Shown here: positions 7,277 to 15,328 of the stretch, piece after piece
Numbering within the stretch: the first letter of the stretch is position 1
How the letters are laid out: each line of letters opens with the position of its first letter
From: Clostridia bacterium
GTDB taxonomy: Bacteria > Bacillota > Clostridia > UMGS1883
DNA length: 40,421 nucleotides
Assembly: GCA_017466275.1 (NCBI GenBank)
Contig: JAFTUL010000018.1
Location: forward strand, 1 to 40,421
Direction of reading: 5' to 3'
Made by a program: the position numbers and the translations under genes
The notes under the pieces: model-generated
Databases searched by the model: none
The model's input: the letters and a program-made list of their open reading frames with translations, nothing else
Told to the model about the DNA's origin: nothing

Positions 7277-9122
7277 AGCACACACATCCTTTCTTTTCCT
7301 TGCACAGCTTTGCCGCACCGCAGCCTGAGCATTTTTCACGGCAGTTCGGTGTTGTAAGTGCCTGCTTTGCCTTTTCGTTTTCGTTTATCATAAATTCTCT
7401 TGTTACTCCAATGTCAACGAAATCCCATGGGAGAATTTCGTCATAATCACGCGCACGTGTGTAAAATTCCATATCTATGCCACAGTCATTAAATGCCTGC
7501 TCCCACTTTTCAAGGCTGAAGCATTCGTTCCAGCCGTCAAGCTTACATCCAAGCTCATGCGCACGGAGAAGCACCTTGCCGAGTTTTCTGTCACCGCGGG
7601 CAAACACACCCTCAAGCACGCTGACATCACTCTGGTGGTAATTATAGCGGATTTTACGGTTTCTGATTTCGTTTTTAAGGAAAAGCTGTTTTTCCGAAAG
7701 TGTTTCTATGCTGTCCTGAGCCGCCCATTGGAAAGGAGTAAATGGCTTTGGCACAAAGCTTGCCACACTAAGTGTCACAGACGGAGGACGGCGTTTGTTG
7801 GTTTTGTCACTTTTGTAGAAGCATTCCACAACCTTTTCAGCAAGCTCGGAAATTCCTTTAATATCGGGATAATCCTCGTAGGGAAGTCCAATCATAAAGT
7901 ATAGTTTCACGCTGTTCCAACCACCCTCAAAGGCAAGGGTCGCCGATTTTATAAGGTCCTCCTCGGAAACATTTTTGTTTATAACATCACGCATACGCTG
8001 ACTTCCTGCCTCGGGGGCGAAAGTAAGTCCGCTTTTTCTGACCTTCTGCACTCTTTCCATAAGGTCAAGGCTGAAATTGTCTACTCGAAGCGACGGAAGT
8101 GAAAGGCTGACTTTCTCCTTTTCTGTAAGTGCTAATAGCTTGTCCGTAAGTTCGGGAAGCTGTGTGTAATCGCTTGTAGAAAGGCTGGAAAGCCCCATTT
8201 CCTCATACCCCGTAGATTCGATAAGTGCGCAGGCATCCTTTACAAGCGTATCTGCACTCTTTTCTCTGACGGGACGATAAATCATACCTGCCTGACAGAA
8301 TCTGCAACCGCGGATACAACCGCGGAAAACCTCAATATTGCTTCTGTCATGCACAATATCGGAGAAAGGAACAATAAATTTGTCGGGGTAAGTAACCTTG
8401 TCCAAATCAGAGATAATTCTTTTCTTGACCTTCACAGGGGCTTCTGGGCAGTTGGGAGCCATACTCTTTATTGTTCCGTCTTCGTTATATGAAACGTCGT
8501 AGAGTGAGGGGACATATATACCCTCAATCTTTGCAATTTTTTTAAGGTAGTCTTTTCTTGTACCGCCCTCTTCTTTCCATTCGTTGAAAGCATCCATCAG
8601 CTCGCCGATTACATCTTCTCCCTCACCCATAGTGAAAAAGTCGAAAATTTCAGCAAGGGGTTCGGGATTATATGCACAAGGGCCACCGCCGTTTACAAAG
8701 GGGTCGTCCTCGCCACGCTCGGAAGAAAGAAGCGGTATCCCCGCAAGAGATAGCATATTAAGGACATTTGAATAGCACATTTCGTACTGGAGTGTTATGC
8801 CGAGGAAATCAAACTCCTTTACGGGGGTATGGGTTTCGTTTGTAAAAAGAGGGACTCCTGCTTCCCTCATTTCCTCCTCCATATCAATCCACGGGGCAAA
8901 GACACGCTCGCAATAAGTGTCCTCCCTTTTATTTAAAATATGGTAGAGGATTTTCATACCAAGATGACTCATTCCCACCTCGTAGGTATCGGGGAATGCA
9001 AAGGCATAGCGGATTTTAACATCCTCAGGGTTTTTTATTACGCTGTTAAGCTCCCCGCCACAGTAGTGGGTTGCTTTCTGTACTTTTGAAAAAAGCTTAT
9101 CTAAATTCTGTAAACTGCTCAT
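7269..9122 (-). CDS. TIGR03960 family B12-binding-type radical SAM protein
   Basis: A 617-residue protein. The N-terminal third (FAFPDTYEVGMSHLGMKILYHIL, then DFLGITLQYEMCYSNVLNML) is the cobalamin-binding-like domain. The radical SAM cluster motif C-x3-C-x2-C is in EVFRGCIRGCRFCQAGM at about residue 280. The SAM-binding region (TFAPEAGSQRMRDVINKN) and LYFMIGLPYE follow. The C-terminus is cysteine-rich (NCREKCSGCGAAKLCKEKKGC), a possible second Fe-S site. The family is widespread in anaerobic Firmicutes, always with the DUF2344 partner found here directly downstream. Its substrate is not known. Confidence 0.9.
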   Translation of the reverse strand: MSSLQNLDKLFSKVQKATHYCGGELNSVIKNPEDVKIRYAFAFPDTYEVGMSHLGMKILYHILNKREDTYCERVFAPWIDMEEEMREAGVPLFTNETHTPVKEFDFLGITLQYEMCYSNVLNMLSLAGIPLLSSERGEDDPFVNGGGPCAYNPEPLAEIFDFFTMGEGEDVIGELMDAFNEWKEEGGTRKDYLKKIAKIEGIYVPSLYDVSYNEDGTIKSMAPNCPEAPVKVKKRIISDLDKVTYPDKFIVPFSDIVHDRSNIEVFRGCIRGCRFCQAGMIYRPVREKSADTLVKDACALIESTGYEEMGLSSLSTSDYTQLPELTDKLLALTEKEKVSLSLPSLRVDNFSLDLMERVQKVRKSGLTFAPEAGSQRMRDVINKNVSEEDLIKSATLAFEGGWNSVKLYFMIGLPYEDYPDIKGISELAEKVVECFYKSDKTNKRRPPSVTLSVASFVPKPFTPFQWAAQDSIETLSEKQLFLKNEIRNRKIRYNYHQSDVSVLEGVFARGDRKLGKVLLRAHELGCKLDGWNECFSLEKWEQAFNDCGIDMEFYTRARDYDEILPWDFVDIGVTREFMINENEKAKQALTTPNCREKCSGCGAAKLCKEKKGCVCFE

Positions 9123-9139
9123 TTTGTTCTCCTATGTTT

Positions 9140-9343
9140 TCAGAAAGGGAAAATTTCCTTTAAAAAGTTTATAAAGAAACCTCCTGCTTTCCGTATATTT
9201 ATGCTTTTTGTCCAGACGGGACTGAGTTTTTCAATAAATCCCGACGCAAAAAGTCCGATTACAAATAAAATTATGAAAATACCTATTGCAAATGCAGTTC
9301 TGTATGCAAGCATTATAAGGTATTTTTTTGTTTTTTCTTTCAT
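9140..9343 (-). CDS. Small single-pass membrane protein, unknown
   Basis: A 67-residue protein: a basic start (MKEKTKKY), one or two overlapping hydrophobic stretches (residues about 8-33, AFAIGIFIILFVIGLFASGF), then an amphipathic tail that ends INFLKEIFPF. The ATG at 9343 is preceded by an AGAGGTG ribosome binding site; an in-frame GTG nine bases upstream overlaps that site and is less likely. It sits inside the operon, 24 bases after the methyltransferase stop and 17 bases before the radical SAM gene. I recognise no family. Confidence 0.6.
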   Translation of the reverse strand: MKEKTKKYLIMLAYRTAFAIGIFIILFVIGLFASGFIEKLSPVWTKSINIRKAGGFFINFLKEIFPF

Positions 9344-9376
9344 TTCGCTCACCTCTGTACAAGGTATGCGAAAAAA

Positions 9377-10501
9377 TCACTTAAAATACTGATAGAGGTA
9401 ACATTTCAGCATTCCGTTATAGAGCTTTCTCTTTTTATCGGCAGGTCTGCCATAGCATTCCTCAAACCCCTCGTGGGACGTAAGGATATACTTGCCGATA
9501 TTGGTATACTCCGAAAAATGCTTACCGATTTTTCTGTAAAGACTTTCACAGCTTGTGTTATCCATAAGCCTTTCTCCGTAAGGAGGGTTGGAAACAAGTA
9601 CTCCCTTTTCCTCAAAAAGAGGTACCTTTGCCGCATCACATACAGAAAAGCGTATATATTTATCAACACCTGCTTTTTTGTCATTTTCCATTGCAAGCCT
9701 GACTGCATCTTTATCAATGTCAGAAGCAAATATCGTCGGTTCGAGTGCATTATCGATAATGGAACGTGCTTCCTCACGAACATCATCATAAAGCCCTCTT
9801 CCCATTATACGCCACTTTTCGCTGACAAAACTTCTGTTAAGACCGGGGGCAATCTTCTTTGCATAAAGTGCCGCTTCAATAGGGATTGTTCCGCTTCCGC
9901 AAAAGGGGTCAATAAAAGGCCTGTCCCCGCGCCAGCGGGTAATATCTATCATAGAAAATGCCAAGGTTTCACGCATAGGGGCAACTACGCCCTGCGCTCT
10001 GTACCCCCTCTTATAAAGAGGCTCTCCCGTGGTGTCAAGGTATATTGTCGCAACATCACGCATCAGGGAAAACTGAATACGCATCATAGGTCCTGTTTCC
10101 TCAAACTGCTCAATTTTGTACTTTGTCGAGAGTCTTTTTACAGCCGCCTTTTTCACAATACTTGTGCAGGCAGGCACACTGGAAAGCTGACTTTTAAGAG
10201 AGGTTCCCTTTACAGGAAACGCACAGTCCTGCTGTATGAAATTTTCCCATTCTATATTGTACACACCCTGAAACAGTTCTTCAAAGGTGGTTGCCTTGAA
10301 CTGAGCCATTTTTATGAGAACACGCTGTCCCGAGCGTACATTAACATTAGCAAGGGCAATCGCCTCAAAATCACCCTCAAAAGTTACTCTGCCGTCTGTA
10401 ACCTCGGTAGTTTCGTAACCCAAGGAACGTACCTCGTGAGCAAGGGTTGCTTCCGTGCCGAAAAATGTCGGTATAGTCAGAAGAAGTCGGTTAGATGACA
10501 T
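9377..10501 (-). CDS. THUMP-domain rRNA N2-guanine methyltransferase (RlmL/YpsC-like)
   Basis: A 374-residue SAM-dependent RNA methyltransferase. Residues about 1-160 hold a ferredoxin-like/THUMP RNA-binding region (TIPTFFGTEATLAHEVRSLGYETTEVTDGRVTFEG is cut here only by its position, residues 8-41). The Rossmann domain shows FIDPFCGSGTIPIEAALYA (SAM binding, about residue 195), FASDIDKDAVRLA, and the catalytic N-P-P-Y in LVSNPPYGERL (about residue 306). This is the pattern of enzymes that methylate exocyclic N2 of guanine in 23S rRNA. GGAGG precedes the ATG, and it is the first gene of the leftward operon, driven from 10535-10563. Confidence 0.9.
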   Translation of the reverse strand: MSSNRLLLTIPTFFGTEATLAHEVRSLGYETTEVTDGRVTFEGDFEAIALANVNVRSGQRVLIKMAQFKATTFEELFQGVYNIEWENFIQQDCAFPVKGTSLKSQLSSVPACTSIVKKAAVKRLSTKYKIEQFEETGPMMRIQFSLMRDVATIYLDTTGEPLYKRGYRAQGVVAPMRETLAFSMIDITRWRGDRPFIDPFCGSGTIPIEAALYAKKIAPGLNRSFVSEKWRIMGRGLYDDVREEARSIIDNALEPTIFASDIDKDAVRLAMENDKKAGVDKYIRFSVCDAAKVPLFEEKGVLVSNPPYGERLMDNTSCESLYRKIGKHFSEYTNIGKYILTSHEGFEECYGRPADKKRKLYNGMLKCYLYQYFK

Positions 10502-10534
10502 GGGATTTCCTCCAAATCATTATATATCTATCTT

Positions 10535-10563
10535 ATTATACATTAAATAAGGAGCTTTTACAA
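10535..10563 (-). promoter_or_regulatory. Promoter of the leftward THUMP-radical SAM-flippase-mazG operon
   Basis: Minus strand: TTGTAA (10563-10558), 17 bases, perfect TATAAT (10540-10535), 34 bases before the start at 10501. Confidence 0.75.
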
Positions 10564-10571
10564 GAAATTTA

Positions 10572-10600
10572 TTGCCCTTTTGAGTGAAATAGGATATAAT
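10572..10600 (+). promoter_or_regulatory. Promoter of the rightward amylase-rlmD operon
   Basis: TTGCCC (10572-10577), 17 bases, perfect TATAAT (10595-10600). The -35 boxes of this and the divergent promoter are only 8 bases apart. Because the -10 lies at 10595-10600, the amylase must start downstream of it. Confidence 0.75.
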
Positions 10601-10621
10601 ATATTATTGAGGTGGTATACA

Positions 10622-12562
10622 TTGCGTATAGAACATAATTCGGGCAAGCTTTTTTACCGAAACCCATTTGGTGCCTGCCCTACTGATACACAAATTACAT
10701 TAAGGCTTTGCGTAGAGTCATTTTCCGTTCCTGAGAGGGTTTGTTGCATTATCGATAACGTTGAAACAGAGATGGAGTATGCATTTGAAACAAATGGGAA
10801 CAGAATCTACGAAGGTATGATAGAAACGCCCTCTGAGGGAGGACTTTTATTCTATTACTTTTTTGTATGTGTTGACGGATGCACGCTCTATTACGGTAAC
10901 AATTCCGCACACACTGGCGGTTTGGGAGAAGAATACAGCTCTGTACCTGAGAGCAAATATCAGATAACAGTCTACAACAAGGACTTTAAAACGCCTGATT
11001 GGATGAAAAATGCAGTTGTATACCAGATTTTCCCCGACAGATTCATGAGAGGAAAAGAAACGCCATTCCACGGAATAGAAAGAAAATGGAATGAAGAGCC
11101 TTTTTACCGTCCCGACCAATTCGGCGGAGATTATCTTTCCAATGACTTTTTCGGAGGCAATTTTGACGGTATTAAAAAGAAGCTTCCCTATCTTAAAGAT
11201 TTGGGCATTACTGCAATATACCTCAATCCCATTTCCAAGGCGTTTTCAAACCACCGCTACGACACGGGAGATTATGAAACCCCTGATGAGCTGTTGGGCA
11301 GCGTAAAGGATTTCGAGGAGCTTTCCAAAGAGGCAGAAAGAGAGGGAATCCGCATTATTCTTGACGGAGTTTTCAGCCATACGGGTGCCGACAGCAGATA
11401 TTTTAACAAATACGGTAATTACAATAGTATCGGTGCATACCAAAGCAAGGAATCCCCCTTTTACAGTTGGTATACTTTTGCCTCTTACCCCGACAAATAT
11501 GAATCATGGTGGGGTTTTGACACACTTCCCAATGTTAATGAATTAGACAAGAATTTTACAGAATATATTGCCGAGGGAAAAAACAGCGTTATAAAAAAAT
11601 GGCTTCGCCGGGGGGCTTCGGGCTTCCGTCTTGATGTGGCAGACGAGCTTCCTGACGAGTTTATCAAAATCCTCAGAAAATCTCTTAAAGAGGAAAATCC
11701 AGACTCGCTTTTGATTGGCGAGGTTTGGGAGGATGCTTCCAATAAAGTAAGCTATGGCGAGCAGAGGAATTTCCTGATGGGTGATGAGCTTGACAGCGTG
11801 ATGAACTATGTTTTCCGTGACGCGGTGCTTTCCTACCTTACTACGGGAGAGGCAAATGTGTTTTCAGGCAGGCTCCACTCACTTTTGGAAAATTATCCGA
11901 AAGAAGCACTTTATACGGCAATGAATCTTCTTTCCACCCACGACGTGCCGAGGGCACTTACGGTGCTTGCCGACACCCCTGATTTCCGCACACTTTCAAG
12001 GCAGGAGCAGCACGATTATGTTATATCCGAGGATAAGCTGGACCTTGCCAAAAGGAGAATGGTCCTTGCAATATGCCTGCAGATGACACTCCCCGGGGCA
12101 CCCACGGTGTATTACGGTGATGAAATGGAAATGACGGGGTTTGCAGACCCCTTTAACCGTGCGCCTATGGATTGGGAACACGGAGAAAGCGAGATAATGA
12201 GACAGCTAAAGCTTTTTACAAAATTGAGAAATGCCACACCCTCTCTCCGCACCGGCTTTTGCACTACTATATTTGCGGAGGGCGGAGTCTTTGCCTTTAT
12301 GCGAAACCTCGAAAACGGCAAGGATGCTTTTGGAAAAAAACAAAGCAAAGATGAAATTATCATTATCGTTAATGCAAGTAGAGACAGTCAATATATAAAC
12401 CTTAATTTATCCCCGTGGGGAATTGCTTCTCTTTCCGATACATTAAGCGGAGAAAAAATTGCTGACGGGTATAATTTATCAATGGAGATACTACCCCTTT
12501 CATACAGAATATTTACTCCCGAAAGGAAGCAGGGCAAATGTACAAAAATACAGAACATATAA
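10622..12562 (+). CDS. Intracellular alpha-glycosidase, GH13 (neopullulanase/cyclomaltodextrinase-like)
   Basis: A 646-residue enzyme. The first 120 residues are a beta-rich N-terminal domain. The catalytic TIM barrel starts at WMKNAVVYQIFPDRF. All four GH13 regions are visible: DGVFSHTG (about residue 248), FRLDVADE (nucleophile Asp, about 337), LIGEVWE (acid/base Glu, about 366) and LSTHDVPR (Asp, about 439). It hydrolyses alpha-1,4 links in maltodextrins or cyclodextrins. No signal peptide, so it acts in the cytosol. I choose the TTG at 10622: a GAGGTGG site precedes it and the -10 box excludes earlier starts. It overlaps rlmD by 25 bases. Confidence 0.9.
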   Translation: MRIEHNSGKLFYRNPFGACPTDTQITLRLCVESFSVPERVCCIIDNVETEMEYAFETNGNRIYEGMIETPSEGGLLFYYFFVCVDGCTLYYGNNSAHTGGLGEEYSSVPESKYQITVYNKDFKTPDWMKNAVVYQIFPDRFMRGKETPFHGIERKWNEEPFYRPDQFGGDYLSNDFFGGNFDGIKKKLPYLKDLGITAIYLNPISKAFSNHRYDTGDYETPDELLGSVKDFEELSKEAEREGIRIILDGVFSHTGADSRYFNKYGNYNSIGAYQSKESPFYSWYTFASYPDKYESWWGFDTLPNVNELDKNFTEYIAEGKNSVIKKWLRRGASGFRLDVADELPDEFIKILRKSLKEENPDSLLIGEVWEDASNKVSYGEQRNFLMGDELDSVMNYVFRDAVLSYLTTGEANVFSGRLHSLLENYPKEALYTAMNLLSTHDVPRALTVLADTPDFRTLSRQEQHDYVISEDKLDLAKRRMVLAICLQMTLPGAPTVYYGDEMEMTGFADPFNRAPMDWEHGESEIMRQLKLFTKLRNATPSLRTGFCTTIFAEGGVFAFMRNLENGKDAFGKKQSKDEIIIIVNASRDSQYINLNLSPWGIASLSDTLSGEKIADGYNLSMEILPLSYRIFTPERKQGKCTKIQNI

Positions 12563-13887
12563 CAGAGATTATTGCATTCGGCTCCGATGGTGAGGGAATT
12601 GCCAAACCTGACGGGTTTACGGTTTTCGTTCCCGGTGCAGTCAAGGGCGATATTGCAAGAATCCTTATAATAAAAGAAAAAAAGAATTACGGTTACGGCA
12701 AGCTTTTGGAAATAATTAAGCCGTCACCGCTCCGCACTGAGCCACGTTGCGAGGTTTTTCAGAAATGTGGTGGGTGCAGTATGCAGAGTGTTGAGTACGT
12801 GCATCAGCTTGAGTACAAAAAGAACAAGGTGCTTGACTCTCTTGTACGAATCGGCGGATTTTCCGAGGCAAAGATAGATTCCGTCACGGGAAGCAATCCT
12901 TGTTATAATTACAGAAATAAGGCACAGTTCCCCGTAACGGTTATTGGCGGAGAAGTGCGCGCAGGCTTTTACGCTCCCCACAGCCACAGAGTCGTTGTCC
13001 CTGAGGCGTGCAGTCTGCAGGATGAAAGAACAAACGAAGTTGTCCGCGACGTATGCAAGTGGGCAACCGCTAATAGCATTGATGTTTATGACGAGGAAAC
13101 AGCTACCGGAAATCTCCGCAGAATATGTATGAGAATAGGAAAAAGCGAGGCGGTGCTTGTCCTTGTTGCTAAAAAAAGCCTACCCTTTACCGAAAGCCTT
13201 GTTGATACAATTACGGAAAAGTTTCCTTTCGTGAAAGGAATTGTTATAAACATAAACCCCGACAGAACAAATAATGTGTATGGTGACAGAGATAAGGTCA
13301 TATATGGGGTTCCGTACATTATCGATAATGTTGGCGAAATAAAATACAAGGTCCATTATAAAAGTTTTTATCAAGTGAACCCCTATACAACCAAGCTTCT
13401 TTATGAAAAAGCATTGGAGCTGGCTGGCCTTGATAAAGGAAAGACCGTGTTTGACCTTTACTGCGGAACGGGAAGCATCAGTCTGTTCCTTGCCCAAAAA
13501 GCACAGAAAGTTGTCGGCATTGAAATAGTTGAAGATGCCGTAAAAAATGCTAAAGAAAACGCAGAATTAAACAACATTACCAATACGGATTTTTATTGCG
13601 GACCCGCAGAAGATGTTGCACCGAAGCTTATAAGAAGCGGTGAAAAAGCAGATGTAGTTGTCCTCGACCCACCGAGAAAAGGGTGTGAGGAAAAGCTCCT
13701 CCTCTCTATTTCCGAGATGAAGCCTGAGAGAATCGTTTACGTATCCTGCGACCCTGCCACAATGGCAAGAGATGCAAAATACCTTTGCCAGAACGGATAT
13801 ATATTAAAGGAAGCTCACGTGTTTGACCAATTTCCGCAGACCTCGCATGTGGAGTGCTGTGTGCTGCTATATCGGGAGGAAAACTAA
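12538..13887 (+). CDS. rlmD: 23S rRNA (uracil-C5)-methyltransferase RlmD family
   Basis: A 449-residue TrmA/RumA-family enzyme that makes m5U in 23S rRNA. An N-terminal TRAM RNA-binding domain (GSDGEGIAKPDGFTVFVPGA) is followed by the 4Fe-4S ligands (C-x5-C-G-G-C: CEVFQKCGGC, residues about 73-82). The SAM-binding VFDLYCGTGSISLFLA, the DPPRKGC loop and the nucleophile Cys in YVSCDPATMARD follow. The C-terminus is the conserved P-x-T-x-H-V-E segment (PQTSHVECCVLLYREEN). Its 3' end contains the GGGAGGA used as ribosome binding site by the AT-rich cassette that starts 2 bases later, and a second RlmD-like tail lies beyond that cassette. Confidence 0.95.
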   Translation: MYKNTEHITEIIAFGSDGEGIAKPDGFTVFVPGAVKGDIARILIIKEKKNYGYGKLLEIIKPSPLRTEPRCEVFQKCGGCSMQSVEYVHQLEYKKNKVLDSLVRIGGFSEAKIDSVTGSNPCYNYRNKAQFPVTVIGGEVRAGFYAPHSHRVVVPEACSLQDERTNEVVRDVCKWATANSIDVYDEETATGNLRRICMRIGKSEAVLVLVAKKSLPFTESLVDTITEKFPFVKGIVININPDRTNNVYGDRDKVIYGVPYIIDNVGEIKYKVHYKSFYQVNPYTTKLLYEKALELAGLDKGKTVFDLYCGTGSISLFLAQKAQKVVGIEIVEDAVKNAKENAELNNITNTDFYCGPAEDVAPKLIRSGEKADVVVLDPPRKGCEEKLLLSISEMKPERIVYVSCDPATMARDAKYLCQNGYILKEAHVFDQFPQTSHVECCVLLYREEN

Positions 13888-13888
13888 A

Positions 13889-14581
13889 ATGAGCTATACA
13901 AGAGAAAATATTATTAACAAATGTGAGAAAGCATTTGAAGATATTAAGACCTTTTATAAGCAATCATTTATTAATTATGGTGGAAAAACAACAGATACAA
14001 ACGAATATTATACAGAAGTTATTGCAGAATTTTTAACTGATAATTTGGATGAATATATCCATGGTATTCCTAAAATCATAAGAGAAAGTTCATACAAAAC
14101 TCCTACACATACAGGAGAGTTTGATGAAACAACTCCTCGTGAGGAAGAAAAAATTGCAATGGAAATGTTTAATCAATCAAAAGATGGTACTCCTTATAAT
14201 TTGATAGGAAATATTATTGATTACCAAACACCACTAAAGAATAAACGAACTGATATTGCAGGCAAGATAGATTTACTCTCTTATGACGGTAATTGTTTAA
14301 GGGTTTTGGAACTTAAAAAGCCTTTTAGTGATGAAACTATGTTGAGATGTATTCTTGAAGGATATACATATCTAAAAATAGTAGATACTGCTAAATTGCT
14401 TGATAATTTTGAATTACCTGCTAATACAAAAGTAGTTGCTTGTCCATTCGTTTTCAAATATGGTAAGCAGTATCAGGAAATGTTAGAGAAAAGACCCTAT
14501 TTATTCAAGTTAATGACTATGCTTGAAAGCAAACCTTATTACATTGTAAAACAGGATAATGTGTATATCGTGGAGGAATAA
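13889..14581 (+). CDS. PD-(D/E)XK nuclease-like protein of an AT-rich cassette
   Basis: A 230-residue soluble protein, intact, visibly more AT-rich than its neighbours. Residues about 128-152 read TDIAGKIDLLSYDG...VLELKKPF: an Asp, a beta-hairpin, then E-L-K, which is the D-x(n)-E-x-K active-site pattern of PD-(D/E)XK nucleases and related restriction domains. A downstream helix (RCILEGYTYLKI) fits the fold. The N-terminus (TRENIINKCEKAFEDIKTFYKQSF) is helical. The ATG at 13889 uses GGGAGGA inside the last rlmD codons, so it may depend on rlmD transcription. A DNA-targeting effector, such as in phage defence, is plausible but inferred only from fold and context. An alternative is a non-catalytic PD-(D/E)XK-like domain. 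Confidence 0.6.
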   Translation: MSYTRENIINKCEKAFEDIKTFYKQSFINYGGKTTDTNEYYTEVIAEFLTDNLDEYIHGIPKIIRESSYKTPTHTGEFDETTPREEEKIAMEMFNQSKDGTPYNLIGNIIDYQTPLKNKRTDIAGKIDLLSYDGNCLRVLELKKPFSDETMLRCILEGYTYLKIVDTAKLLDNFELPANTKVVACPFVFKYGKQYQEMLEKRPYLFKLMTMLESKPYYIVKQDNVYIVEE

Positions 14582-14585
14582 TCTT

Positions 14586-15323
14586 ATGAAAAAGTTTTTA
14601 GAGTTTTTAAAAGATGAAGATGCTATTGAAAAAATAATAGGCGGTATCTTTGGAGTTGTTGCTATTACAGCAATTATTGTTGAAATGAGTTTAGGTGGTT
14701 TTACCTCTGATGCGATTGCAGGTGGTATCAAAGATATTGCAAGTACTTTGATTACTGTTGTAATGCTTATAGTTGCTATTAAAGCATTAAGACCTAAAGA
14801 GGAAGAGCCGTTCTCTTTTGAAACTGAATTAAAAAGCAAATTAAGTGCTTTTGTTTCTGAAAATGGTAGAATGTTAAAGGCAAAAGATACTGAAGAAGGA
14901 AATCAAAAATTCTATGAATTATATATGGAAACTGATTTTAATGCATACTTCGGAGAGAAAACAACCCTTCGTGCTGGTTGGTTTATGAGAATGCCGCCTG
15001 TAAATGAAAAAGTATATGCAAAAGAAGGATTAAAGATGATATTCCACCTAAATCAAGGTACTTTCTTTGGTCATAATAAACCAGAAAATGAAACAGATGC
15101 TTATGCTGTAATTGGTTAAAAAATTAAATCTTTAATATTAAGAGAAACAGATGAAAACACTTTGGTTTGTCAGTATAATAAAACTAAAAGAGAAATTGAA
15201 ATTGAGTTTAAGAAACCACTTACAACACAAGATGACGTTGATATGTTTGTAGGGGTAATTAAAAAAATCTTTAATAGTTATTTAGTACTTGGTGAAGCAG
15301 GTATTAAAACAGTAGCAGGTTAA
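14586..15323 (+). pseudogene. Two-helix membrane protein with cytosolic domain, interrupted by in-frame TAA
   Basis: The reading frame from ATG 14586 (GGAGG at 14572-14576) has two hydrophobic helices at residues about 16-36 and 46-67, separated by GGFTSDAIAGGIKD, then a soluble domain rich in charged residues. A TAA at 15117-15119 stops it after 177 residues, but the same frame stays open for 67 more coherent codons (KIKSLILRETDENTL ... GIKTVAG) to a TAA at 15321-15323. That stop is 5 bases before the next ATG, so the intact gene was about 245 residues. I recognise no family. The two halves may still be made, or the gene may be decaying; a sequencing error is also possible. Confidence 0.65.
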
Positions 15324-15328
15324 TAATT

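Noticed and set aside
9473-10498. Long open frame on the plus strand
   Set aside because: It lies antisense to the THUMP methyltransferase, has no recognisable domain and a cysteine/arginine-rich composition typical of shadow frames.
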